This document shows positions 1 to 6,065 of a stretch of DNA of 7,581 nucleotides, in pieces (position 1 is the stretch's first letter; every line of letters begins with the position of its first letter). Location: assembly GCA_015657395.1 (NCBI GenBank), contig JADLKI010000008.1, positions 459,537 to 467,117 of the forward strand, written 5' to 3'. This DNA is from Spirochaetales bacterium (GTDB lineage Bacteria > Spirochaetota > Spirochaetia > Treponematales > Rectinemataceae). The position numbers and the translations under genes were made by a program. The notes under the pieces were generated by a model, which saw only the letters and a program-made list of their open reading frames with translations, searched no databases and was not told the DNA's origin.

Positions 1-186
1 GGAGGAGTGGTGGATGATATTGTCATGGAATTGGCAGTCGCCATTCAGGCACCTGCCGTCAAGAACAGCGCGCCTAGAGGCGGGGAGCGCATTTACTCAC
101 TCAATTGTCTGTATCGAGCCTCTGACGACTATCCCAATGCCAAATTGTTTGATTTTTCAACTGTGGCAAGGTTTTTGCATCGTTGA
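1..186 (+). CDS. C-terminal fragment of an unidentified protein (5' partial)
   Basis: Reading frame 1 is open from the first base to a TGA at 184-186, giving about 61 residues that end in KLFDFSTVARFLHR. The composition looks like ordinary protein (mixed acidic, aliphatic and aromatic residues). The other open frame on this strand, starting with an ATG at 14, gives a Trp-, Pro- and Ser-rich peptide that looks like a shadow. No family motif is recognised in the visible tail, so no function is proposed. The gene begins outside the window. It lies 139 bp upstream of the RpiR-type regulator in the same direction, so it could belong to a unit controlled by that regulator, but nothing here proves this. 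Confidence 0.5.
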   Translation, partial: GGVVDDIVMELAVAIQAPAVKNSAPRGGERIYSLNCLYRASDDYPNAKLFDFSTVARFLHR

Positions 187-325
187 GATTGGGGCCGTGG
201 CTTGATGCCGGCGCGGAGACAGATTTATGGTTGGATGTTTCAAGGTAACTGAGGCTCTTTCAAAAGCAACTGACTTTTGAAATTGGCTCAACTGTGAGGC
301 AAAATGCATAAAGGGGAAAGTTGAA
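187..325 (+). promoter_or_regulatory. Leader region of the RpiR-type regulator with possible promoter
   Basis: This 139 bp gap separates the left-edge fragment from the RpiR-type gene. A weak sigma70-like pair can be drawn: TTGAAA at 277-282, a 17 bp spacer, and CAAAAT at 300-305 (4 of 6 match to TATAAT). It would give a very short leader in front of the AGGGGA ribosome binding site at 312-317. The right arm of the inverted repeat listed separately overlaps the proposed -35, which would fit autorepression. The hexamer AACTGA or AACTGT recurs three times, at 247-252, 268-273 and 290-295. No Rho-independent terminator with a T-run is seen for the upstream gene. Confidence 0.3.
258..282. promoter_or_regulatory. 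Perfect 9 bp inverted repeat, candidate RpiR operator
   Basis: TTTCAAAAG at 258-266 and CTTTTGAAA at 274-282 are exact reverse complements separated by 7 bases. The site ends 43 bp before the RpiR-type start codon. It is not followed by a T-run, so it does not look like a terminator. Regulators of the MurR/RpiR family commonly bind palindromic operators near their own gene, so autoregulation is the simplest reading. That is inference from position and symmetry only. Confidence 0.45.
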
Positions 326-1171
326 ATGGATTTGCAGCCGGCTATACTCGAGCAATATGGAAATTTCTCCAAATCAAACAAAATTGTGGCCGATTTTCTC
401 CTGGAAAACTGGGAAACGGTCGCATTTACTACTCTGGACAAGCTGGCTCTCCAAATCGGTGTAAGTACAACCACAATCATTCGTTTTGCACGCGCTCTCA
501 ATCTGGATGGGTATTCAGCGTTGCAGCAAGAGGTTCAGCGCAGCCTGAAGACAAAAGTGAGTCTTCCGCAGCGGCTGGACATATCGATGGAACATACACA
601 GCTCGCACAACTTTTGACCGATTCTTTTCAAAACGATATTTCCGATCTCCATAAAACTCTGGAGAATATTTCGGTTGCCGATGTCAATCGATCCGTGGAA
701 CTAATCGTCAATGCGAAAAATGTTTACATTTTAGGTATTCGCGCTTGCTTTTCGATAGCGCACTACATGGCCGTCCGTCTCGGACAGGTAAGGGAGAATG
801 TCCATCTTCTTCAAGGAATTGGCGGTATCTATCCGGAGGAAACCGTTTCTATCCATCCAGAGGATGTCTGTATCGCCTATATGTTTCCACGTTATTCCCG
901 TGTTGCCATGAATATTCTTGTGTTGATAAAAAAGGCGGGCGCTAAAACCATCATCATTTCAAGTCCTTCTCACTCAACGCTGGATGAATATGCCGATGTT
1001 GTGCTCCCTTGCTGGACTCATGGCGCCACAATAAAGAACTCTCTTGTCGCCCCCCTCTGCCTGTCGCAGTACCTCGTCGCGGCGGTAATGATATCAGACT
1101 ATCCTAATTCTAAACAGACTTTGGAAAAAATCGAGTATGCCTTACAGCAAGGTAATTACTTCGTTTTGTAG
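326..1171 (+). CDS. MurR/RpiR family transcriptional regulator (HTH + SIS)
   Basis: This 281-residue protein matches the usual RpiR length and two-part layout. Residues about 1-77 are the N-terminal HTH_6 domain: TLDKLALQIGVSTTTIIRFA at 36-55 is the typical helix-turn-helix, followed by LNLDGY. Residues about 120-255 are a SIS sugar-isomerase-like effector domain, beginning VELIVNAKNVYILGIRACFS. The start is fixed by an AGGGGA ribosome binding site at 312-317, eight bases before the ATG. The SIS phosphate-binding segment is atypical. Where phosphosugar-binding members have SxSGxT, this protein has MFPRYSR (residues 196-202), and the first loop reads GIRACFS rather than GxGxS. The effector may therefore not be a sugar phosphate. 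No sugar genes are visible nearby. It is convergent with the LysR gene and likely controls its own transcription or genes to the left. Family assignment is firm; the target is unknown. Confidence 0.93.
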   Translation: MDLQPAILEQYGNFSKSNKIVADFLLENWETVAFTTLDKLALQIGVSTTTIIRFARALNLDGYSALQQEVQRSLKTKVSLPQRLDISMEHTQLAQLLTDSFQNDISDLHKTLENISVADVNRSVELIVNAKNVYILGIRACFSIAHYMAVRLGQVRENVHLLQGIGGIYPEETVSIHPEDVCIAYMFPRYSRVAMNILVLIKKAGAKTIIISSPSHSTLDEYADVVLPCWTHGATIKNSLVAPLCLSQYLVAAVMISDYPNSKQTLEKIEYALQQGNYFVL

Positions 1172-1336
1172 TATCGGTGAAGTATGTCCCGGGGAAGCGA
1201 CCAAGACCATCAGTTTTTGATTCCAATCATGAGCGGCCAGGCAGAGAGCAAGAGCCTTCTAATTCATTATAATATTGTATATACAACCGGTGTTCTATAC
1301 AAAAAAACATCAAACAAGAGATTACAAGCATTCCCT
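1172..1336. other. Convergent intergenic region
   Basis: This 165 bp gap lies between the 3' ends of the RpiR-type gene (+) and the LysR-type gene (-). No hairpin followed by a T-run in the correct orientation was found for either gene. A TATAAT at 1268-1273 lies immediately before the TTGTATATACAA palindrome, but no matching -35 is seen at the right distance. An open frame starting at 1184 on + runs on into the antisense of the LysR gene and looks non-coding. Confidence 0.4.
1275..1302. repeat. AT-rich palindrome nested in a larger inverted repeat
   Basis: TTGTATATACAA at 1275-1286 is a perfect 12 bp palindrome. Its left seven bases, TTGTATA (1275-1281), are also exactly complementary to TATACAA at 1296-1302, giving a second 7 bp stem around an ACCGGT centre (1286-1291). 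An A-run follows at 1301-1307 on +. That is not a terminator for the + strand gene, and on - the T-run comes before the hairpin, so it is not one there either. Palindromes of the TTGTATACAA type are familiar as operators of GntR-family repressors, but no GntR gene is in the window. Confidence 0.4.
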
Positions 1337-2248
1337 CTAAAGCAACAAAGACATCATCCCCTTGTTGTGCTGATTATTCACATACTCTTTCAGGCGTTTC
1401 TCAAAAAAAGTGATCGTTTGTTTGTGGCTTTCCTTTGGATATCGATGTATGAGCTGAACACAAACACGCGGTGGAGGGGGGTCCTTTATGGAATAGAAGA
1501 CCAGATTGCTGGAGCTTTGCTGAGCATAACGGATGAGAGACAGTGGCGCAATACTCCAGCTCTTTGGATCTTTAAGATAATGCGGGATCATCGATCCGGT
1601 ATTCACTGTGATCATATTGGGCTCAGAAGGATCCCAGAACCTGTCATGCCACAACTGATAATCTGGCCCCCAGCGAAGAAATATCTCATCGTTGGATGAA
1701 AGCTGCGATGGTGAAATATCATCATGGTACGGGCTATTATTTCTACAAATGAGGTACATCTGTTCGCTGCACACAGGTTTTGAAATAATGTCAGGATACC
1801 TCACCTGACTGAAAACAAAGCCAATATCAATTGTCCTGTTGGTTAACAGCCCATGGATTTCAGAAGAATGGTGTGTATATAGAGAAAGTTTGATAGTTGG
1901 GTATTCATAAAGTATTTCTTGATAGAGAGGAACAAAAAGATAATTATTTACTATATCAATACTTCCAATGCTAAGATTTTCGTTCTTCTGTTGTAGTTTT
2001 AAGCGCTGCGTATCACTCCATAGGGCGAGCCATTGCTGCGCGATGGGCAGAAAAGCTTCGCCATTTTGAGTCAATTCGATTCTTCGTTGACCTTTGGCTC
2101 TGGTAATAAGCAAATAACCAAGTTCTGACTCCAATTGCAAGATTCTCTTGCTAATTGAGGACTGTGAGCGGAATAATTGTTCAGCAGCCTTTGAAACCGT
2201 TCCATATTCAACCACAGTGAGGAATGTCTGTATCTCTTCTATAGTCAT
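1337..2248 (-). CDS. LysR family transcriptional regulator
   Basis: This 303-residue protein has the standard LysR length. The N-terminal winged helix-turn-helix is clear: IEEIQTFLTVVEYGTVSKAA at residues 3-22, then EQLFRSQSSISKRILQLESE, and the wing containing FLPIA around residues 66-70. Residues about 90-295 form the periplasmic-binding-protein-like effector domain, with the IDIGFVF segment (140-146) at the usual place. The start ATG (complement of 2246-2248) has a GGAGAGG ribosome binding site just upstream. The gene is divergent from the RraA/TRAP cluster with 147 bp between the start codons. This is the classic arrangement for a LysR regulator that controls the neighbouring operon and itself. 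The inducer is not deducible; a substrate or intermediate of the cluster is the natural guess. Confidence 0.95.
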   Translation of the reverse strand: MTIEEIQTFLTVVEYGTVSKAAEQLFRSQSSISKRILQLESELGYLLITRAKGQRRIELTQNGEAFLPIAQQWLALWSDTQRLKLQQKNENLSIGSIDIVNNYLFVPLYQEILYEYPTIKLSLYTHHSSEIHGLLTNRTIDIGFVFSQVRYPDIISKPVCSEQMYLICRNNSPYHDDISPSQLSSNDEIFLRWGPDYQLWHDRFWDPSEPNMITVNTGSMIPHYLKDPKSWSIAPLSLIRYAQQSSSNLVFYSIKDPPPPRVCVQLIHRYPKESHKQTITFFEKRLKEYVNNQHNKGMMSLLL

Positions 2249-2279
2249 TGTCCTCTCCGATTAAATATCTATTTATTGC

Positions 2280-2310
2280 ATATTATTAATACTAATTATT
2301 CGTTTTACAA
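2280..2310 (-). promoter_or_regulatory. Possible LysR-gene promoter
   Basis: On the minus strand TTGTAA (complement of 2305-2310) could serve as -35, with TAATAA (complement of 2283-2288) as -10 at a 16 bp spacing. The downstream TAATAT (complement of 2280-2285) is an alternative -10. The -35 overlaps the -35 of the divergent promoter on the other strand. The region is very AT-rich, so hexamers of this quality also occur by chance. Confidence 0.3.
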
Positions 2311-2318
2311 GTATTAAT
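2285..2318. promoter_or_regulatory. 9 bp inverted repeat, candidate LysR binding site
   Basis: ATTAATACT at 2285-2293 and AGTATTAAT at 2310-2318 are exact reverse complements with 16 bases between. The right arm starts directly after the proposed -35 of the RraA/TRAP promoter, and the left arm lies just upstream of it. Each arm contains the palindromic ATTAAT. LysR regulators bind dyads of the T-N11-A type with AT-rich arms in divergent promoters, often as two sites. This repeat is the strongest dyad in the divergent region. The assignment is by symmetry and position only. Confidence 0.45.
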
Positions 2319-2332
2319 TCTGCGCTTATAGT
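2304..2332 (+). promoter_or_regulatory. Sigma70-like promoter of the RraA/TRAP cluster
   Basis: TTTACA at 2304-2309 (5 of 6 match to TTGACA), a 17 bp spacer, and TATAGT at 2327-2332 (5 of 6 match to TATAAT). Transcription would start near 2339, leaving a leader of about 57 nt before the GTG start at 2396. It overlaps the candidate LysR dyad, which fits control by the divergent regulator. Confidence 0.6.
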
Positions 2333-2395
2333 AATATGAAAAGACAATAGAAAATCTTTTGATGGTATCTATTCGATAACTTTGGAGAGCGTCAA

Positions 2396-3079
2396 GTGAG
2401 TAACATAGGATATATGATTGTAAAGAACTTTAAAAGACCGTCCAAGGAACTTATTGAAGGTTTCAAAGATATCCCCGTAGCCAATATTGATGATTGCATG
2501 AATAGAACAGCGGCGATCGATTCAGCGATTAAACCTTTAAACAAAGCCAAGCTATTGGGGCCAGCGTTTACGGTGTCTGTTCCCGCAGGAGACAATCTAT
2601 TGTTCTATTACGCGATTGACCAGGCAAAGCCAGGAGACATCATTGTCATAACCGATGGTGGCTTTTCGGATAGGGCGCTGTGCGGAGAAATCATGACGAC
2701 ATTGGCGAAAAAGAGAGGTATAGGAGGATTTCTTATTGATGGCGCGGTCAGAGATTTTCAACAACTGTCACAGAGTGACTTTCCCGTCTTCGCCCGCAAT
2801 GCGACGCCGAACGGTCCCGTGAAAAACGGCCCGGGCGAAATCAATGTACCTATAAATCTAGGAGGAAAAGTCGTCTTCCCCGGAGATATTATCGTAGGTG
2901 ACAGTGATGGTGTAGTGGTGATCAGACCTCAGTATGCGCAGGCGCTTCAGAAAATGGCACGCGCCATCATGGAAAAGGAAAAGAAGTGTAGGGAAAGCAT
3001 TCTATCAAAGGGCGAATATGATTTTTCCTGGGTGTACCAAAAACTCCAGCAGGGAGGCTGCGATATCATCATCGACTAG
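2396..3079 (+). CDS. RraA family protein (HMG/CHA aldolase or oxaloacetate decarboxylase-like)
   Basis: This 227-residue protein has the size and fold signature of the RraA / dimethylmenaquinone-methyltransferase-like family. The core runs ALCGEIM (94-100), GIGGFLIDGAVRDFQQL (108-124), then VFARNATPNGP (131-141) and VNL/GG..V.PGDIIVGDSDGVVVI (about 151-176). The acidic-X20-Arg-Asp pattern of the metal and pyruvate-enolate site is present as E98, R119 and D120. Family enzymes cleave 4-hydroxy-4-methyl-2-oxoglutarate or 4-carboxy-4-hydroxy-2-oxoadipate to pyruvate, or decarboxylate oxaloacetate. Some members, such as E. coli RraA, instead inhibit RNase E. The metabolic context here favours an enzyme. 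The start is GTG, with GGAGAG upstream at 2383-2388; an in-frame ATG at 2414 has a poorer site. It is the first gene of the cluster, 88 bp before dctP. The exact substrate is not determinable. Confidence 0.88.
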   Translation: MSNIGYMIVKNFKRPSKELIEGFKDIPVANIDDCMNRTAAIDSAIKPLNKAKLLGPAFTVSVPAGDNLLFYYAIDQAKPGDIIVITDGGFSDRALCGEIMTTLAKKRGIGGFLIDGAVRDFQQLSQSDFPVFARNATPNGPVKNGPGEINVPINLGGKVVFPGDIIVGDSDGVVVIRPQYAQALQKMARAIMEKEKKCRESILSKGEYDFSWVYQKLQQGGCDIIID

Positions 3080-3167
3080 AAATTAAATACCGCATATTAA
3101 TTTGTTCATCCTTGTCAGGGAGGGCAAATTTGAAATAAGGACATGAATATTCGATAGGAGGGCTCCT
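3080..3167 (+). other. Intergenic gap before dctP
   Basis: This 88 bp gap has no terminator-like hairpin with a T-run, so read-through from the RraA-like gene into dctP is expected. A TTGTCA at 3112-3117 has no convincing -10 at the right distance. The strong ribosome binding site AGGAGG at 3156-3161 lies inside a tiny AGGAGGGCTCCT palindrome that is too short to form a stable hairpin. Confidence 0.4.
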
Positions 3168-4175
3168 GTGAAAAAGGGAATGTTTTTAGTTTTTGTCCTT
3201 GTGGGTTCGATTGTCGGGCAAAGTCTCTTCGCTCAGGGAACAACGAAAAGTTCCTATGATACAATCACTCTTCGTTACAGCGACATCAACGCTGCTACCA
3301 GCAATAATGCTAAATTCGCGAATAAGTTTGCGGAACTGGTAAAGAATAAAACCAATGGAAGGGTTACGATCAAAGTATACATGGGCGGAACTTTGGCCGG
3401 TTATGATATTGAGGCGTGCAGAAGCGGAATTGCAGACTTCATCCAGATGGTGCCAAGCGCGGCATACGATATGGAGCCGTTTATTGCGATTCTTGACTGC
3501 CCATATATTTATAAAAATCTTGAACACATGCTGGCAGTAAATAATCCTGATTCTGAGATAATAAAAGAAATTAATTCCAAGATGCGTAGTACGGGAGTCC
3601 GTCTAATGGGTTCCTTTTTTCTTGGTGCACGACAGATCACTTCTAACCGACCAATTTATAAACCGAGCGACATGGCGGGCATGAAGATCCGGGTGGTCCC
3701 TTCTGTTGTTTATAACGCAATATTTGATGCCTTCGGTGCCACAGCAACTCCCATGTCATTTAGTGAAGTCGCTACCGCTTTGTTGACAAAAGTGATTGAC
3801 GGCCAGGAAAATCCTTATTCCACTATTTACAATAACAAATTTTATGAAGTTCAGTCATATGTGGTCGAGACCAATCATCTTTGGACACTTGCGAGCATTT
3901 TCATGAATGAAAAGAGTTACAACAAACTGACTCCCCAGGACCAGAAATGCGTAAAAGAAGCTTTGGCCGAAGCATGTTCCTATATCTCCTACATGATGGA
4001 GAACGTTAACGCAGAAGCAAAAGCAAAAATAATCGCAGCGAACAAAGCAAAGTTGATAACTACCGATACTGGTCTTGATGTGGCTGCTTTTGAGAAGCTG
4101 GGGAAGACGGTGGCAGATAAATTTGCTAATCAGTGGGGTGATTTATACAACAGGATTAAAGCATTAGCAAAATAG
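3168..4175 (+). CDS. dctP: TRAP transporter substrate-binding protein, DctP family
   Basis: This 335-residue periplasmic solute receptor starts with GTG, 6 bases after an AGGAGG ribosome binding site. Residues 1-22 form a Sec signal peptide (MKKG, a hydrophobic stretch, cleavage expected after LFA-22). No lipobox cysteine follows, so the protein should be free in the periplasm. Family hallmarks are LRYSDINAAT near the mature N-terminus, MGGTLAG (72-78), LGARQITSNRPI (152-163), GMKIRV (171-176), FGATATPMSFSEVATAL (189-205) and VIDGQENPYSTIYNNKFYEV (209-228). In characterised DctP proteins the Arg in the KIRV-type segment (R175 here) pairs with the ligand carboxylate, so an organic acid ligand is likely. 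It delivers ligand to the DctQ/DctM membrane pair encoded directly downstream. The ligand itself cannot be read from sequence. Confidence 0.96.
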   Translation: MKKGMFLVFVLVGSIVGQSLFAQGTTKSSYDTITLRYSDINAATSNNAKFANKFAELVKNKTNGRVTIKVYMGGTLAGYDIEACRSGIADFIQMVPSAAYDMEPFIAILDCPYIYKNLEHMLAVNNPDSEIIKEINSKMRSTGVRLMGSFFLGARQITSNRPIYKPSDMAGMKIRVVPSVVYNAIFDAFGATATPMSFSEVATALLTKVIDGQENPYSTIYNNKFYEVQSYVVETNHLWTLASIFMNEKSYNKLTPQDQKCVKEALAEACSYISYMMENVNAEAKAKIIAANKAKLITTDTGLDVAAFEKLGKTVADKFANQWGDLYNRIKALAK

Positions 4176-4228
4176 CGTCATGCATGGGCGTAGCGATAAG
4201 TACTTTTTTAAAGAAGACAGAGAGGAAT

Positions 4229-4267
4229 ATGTCAGCCGAGGTGTTACAGAGCGGAGACTTGAAATGA
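4229..4267 (+). other. Possible 12-codon coupling ORF before dctQ
   Basis: ATG at 4229 opens a 12-residue frame (MSAEVLQSGDLK) whose TGA at 4265-4267 overlaps the proposed dctQ ATG as ATGA. An AGAGAGG stretch at 4219-4225 lies just upstream but is only 3 bases from the ATG, which is closer than ideal. The peptide has no recognisable function. If translated, it could couple dctQ translation to upstream ribosomes. An ORF this short can easily occur by chance. Confidence 0.2.
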
Positions 4268-4893
4268 AAAAGCTCATGAATGTCTGTAATAAAGTTTGTT
4301 ATCTGGTGGGTTGCCTGAGTATCTCGGTAATCTGCTGCGCTGTTGTGGCTCAGGTCTTTAACCGATTCGTGCTGAATGGGGCATTCAAATGGACCGACGA
4401 GATAAGCCAGATGATGCTCATTGTCATGGTTTTTTCAGGAATGGGCCTTGTCGAGCAGAACAATGAACAGATCCGTATGGAGATGATTTACAAGATATTC
4501 CCTAAATGGCGCTTTGGGATTGATCTTGTCTTAAAAATTATCACCGCTTTTTTCACTCTTGTTCTGCTTTACAGTGAAAAGCTTCTATTCCCGTCAATCA
4601 GAGGTGTTGTTGCAAAGGCCTCACAGATTCCCATTATTTTTGTTCATGTGGTCATGATTGCTGGCCTCGTTTTTTGGTTACTGAGCATCATCCTGGGAAT
4701 CATCGAAATGCTTATGAATAAACATAAAAATGCGGGGGACTGGCATGAGCATAATCCTGATTGTCGTGATTCTGTTGCTTGTTATTCTTTTGGTCCTCGG
4801 CGTGCCCGCCGCGCTCGCGATGGGGTTGCCTGCACTCCTTTATTTCTTTGTGAAAGAAATCCCTCTCTCGACGGTAATGTACTCGATGTATAA
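4264..4893 (+). CDS. dctQ: TRAP transporter small permease DctQ, with abnormal out-of-frame C-terminal extension
   Basis: This is the small four-helix membrane subunit that joins DctP-delivered substrate to DctM. The start ATG 4264 has a GCGGAGA ribosome binding site six bases upstream. An earlier in-frame ATG at 4180 lacks one and would add 28 charged, non-membrane residues. Membrane segments lie at about residues 10-32, 46-63, 87-106 and 122-150, with the DctQ signature FKWTDEISQ at 41-49 and SQIPII at 120-125. Normal DctQ proteins have about 160-170 residues. Here residues 1-158 are normal, but the frame then continues for 51 residues rich in Arg and Cys that are simply the dctM start read out of frame, stopping at 4893. 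A -1 shift at GGGGG (4734-4738) would instead end the protein at TGA 4746-4748 after 161 residues, overlapping the dctM ATG as ATGA. The intended product is almost certainly the short form. Confidence 0.88.
   Translation: MKKLMNVCNKVCYLVGCLSISVICCAVVAQVFNRFVLNGAFKWTDEISQMMLIVMVFSGMGLVEQNNEQIRMEMIYKIFPKWRFGIDLVLKIITAFFTLVLLYSEKLLFPSIRGVVAKASQIPIIFVHVVMIAGLVFWLLSIILGIIEMLMNKHKNAGDWHEHNPDCRDSVACYSFGPRRARRARDGVACTPLFLCERNPSLDGNVLDV
4734..4748 (+). other. G5 run: putative frameshift or slippage site at the dctQ/dctM junction
   Basis: In the dctQ frame the codons read GCG GGG GAC TGG CAT GAG. If GGG at 4735-4737 slips back one base it re-pairs perfectly with 4734-4736. The following codons then read GGA CTG GCA TGA, ending at 4748. 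The TGA overlaps ATG 4745-4747 of dctM in the ATGA coupling arrangement common between TRAP permease genes. One missing G in the base call gives the same result. No clear stimulatory structure was found downstream. Confidence 0.6.
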
Positions 4894-6034
4894 CCAACTT
4901 AACAGTTTCTCTCTGATCTCCGTGCCAATGTTCATCTTGATGGGCAATTTGGTAAATGAACTCGGATACACGGACGACTTGTTCTACTTCTTAAAAAGAG
5001 TTATGAGAAACAAGAGAGGTTATTCCGCCAGGCTCAATGTCTTTATCAGCCTTATCTTTTCCGGAATCTCCGGAGTTGCCATTGCGGATATTGGGGGACT
5101 TGGCAAGATGGAAGTCAAGGCCATGGAAGATGAGGGGTATCCAAGAGGGTACGCTTCTGCTTTAACCATTGCAACCGCAACGATAGGCCCGGTATTCCCT
5201 CCCAGCGTCCCATTGCTTCTTTTTGCGATGATGGCGGAAGTATCAAGTGTCCGTTCATTGATTGCCGGTGTTGTCCCAGGAATTGTCATGTCAATAATAC
5301 TCTTGCTCGGAGTGATGGTTCTAGATAAGAAATATCTTGCCAGTAGGCCGGCCAAGGATTCACTAGGAAACATACCGCCGATGCAGGCCTTTTGGGGCAG
5401 CTTCCCCACCCTGATCGCCGCGCCATCCATTGTCCTTCTGATGATGTTCGGGGTATTCAGTCCGAGCGAAACCGGTGCGTTGACTGTTCTGTTTTTCCTC
5501 ATAGCGGGGTTAATCCAAAGACGTCTGAATTTTCAAAAGATTCTTAAGTGTTTGAAAATCACCTTTACTGTATGCGCGAGCACTCTGTTTGTAACGGCAG
5601 CGGGCGGTGTATTTTCAAAAGTCATGGTCCTGGAGAATCTTCCGAATGTCATTATTACTGCACTTTTTACAGTCACTGAAAGTAAAGTCATTATCCTTCT
5701 ACTGATTAACTTAATTCTGCTCATCCTCGGGTGTTTCATGACCAGTACATCGGCATTAGTACTGTCTATCCCAATCATCCTTCCCGTAACAAATGCGCTT
5801 GGCATTGATCCCATTCATGTAGGAGTAATCATGACTCTTAATCTTATGATAGGCCTGATCACTCCACCATTCGGACTTTCCGTTTTTACCGTAGCGCGGA
5901 TTGTTGACATACCGCCAGAAAAAGTTTTCAAGGCTTCTGTACCATTACTTATCGAGTTATTGATTGCTTTAATGTTCATTACATTCATCCCACAGCTTTC
6001 GCTTTGGCTTCCCAATCTCATGTTTGGAATATAA
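4745..6034 (+). CDS. dctM: TRAP transporter large permease DctM
   Basis: This 429-residue, strongly hydrophobic protein has the typical length of the 12-helix DctM subunit, which carries the sodium-coupled transport path in the inner membrane. The N-terminus MSIILIVVILLLVILLVLGV and the helix pair after it match the family. Further hallmarks are SVPMFILMGNL (residues 59-69), the loop DIGGLGKMEVKAMEDEGYPR, ATIGPVFPPSVPLLLF (family motif GPxxPPSxP), FGVFSPSETGALTV, and GLITPPFGLSVF near the C-terminus. The start ATG 4745 is preferred, with GGGGG at 4734-4738 as a possible ribosome binding site. An in-frame ATG at 4730 would add MRGTG and has no such site. It overlaps the extended dctQ frame by 149 nt as read, but only by 4 nt if dctQ is corrected. 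The amidohydrolase follows after 31 bp, clearly in the same operon. Confidence 0.96.
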   Translation: MSIILIVVILLLVILLVLGVPAALAMGLPALLYFFVKEIPLSTVMYSMYNQLNSFSLISVPMFILMGNLVNELGYTDDLFYFLKRVMRNKRGYSARLNVFISLIFSGISGVAIADIGGLGKMEVKAMEDEGYPRGYASALTIATATIGPVFPPSVPLLLFAMMAEVSSVRSLIAGVVPGIVMSIILLLGVMVLDKKYLASRPAKDSLGNIPPMQAFWGSFPTLIAAPSIVLLMMFGVFSPSETGALTVLFFLIAGLIQRRLNFQKILKCLKITFTVCASTLFVTAAGGVFSKVMVLENLPNVIITALFTVTESKVIILLLINLILLILGCFMTSTSALVLSIPIILPVTNALGIDPIHVGVIMTLNLMIGLITPPFGLSVFTVARIVDIPPEKVFKASVPLLIELLIALMFITFIPQLSLWLPNLMFGI

Positions 6035-6065
6035 ATGGAATAGAGAAATAGAAGAGGAAAGAGGT

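Noticed and set aside
14..205. 63-codon frame on + starting with an ATG at 14
   Set aside because: It overlaps the frame-1 open stretch, and its Trp/Pro/Ser-rich product looks like a shadow reading.
1184..1699. 171-codon open frame on + between and over the regulators
   Set aside because: Most of it is antisense to the well-supported LysR gene, and the translation has no protein-like domain or convincing ribosome binding site.
3155..3166. AGGAGGGCTCCT palindrome over the dctP ribosome binding site as a riboregulator
   Set aside because: Five pairs around a 2-base loop cannot form a stable hairpin. The symmetry most likely comes from the ribosome binding site sequence by chance.
4180..4263. 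Upstream in-frame start for dctQ giving 28 extra residues
   Set aside because: There is no ribosome binding site before the 4180 ATG and the extra residues are charged. The ATG at 4264 has a GGAGA site and gives the usual N-terminus of the family.
5020..5502. 160-codon frame on - inside dctM
   Set aside because: It is the antisense shadow of a strongly conserved permease gene. The other minus-strand frames within the TRAP and amidohydrolase genes fail for the same reason.
6024..6065. TTG start for the amidohydrolase overlapping dctM
   Set aside because: No ribosome binding site. The ATG at 6066 follows a strong purine-rich site and begins right at the first conserved strand.
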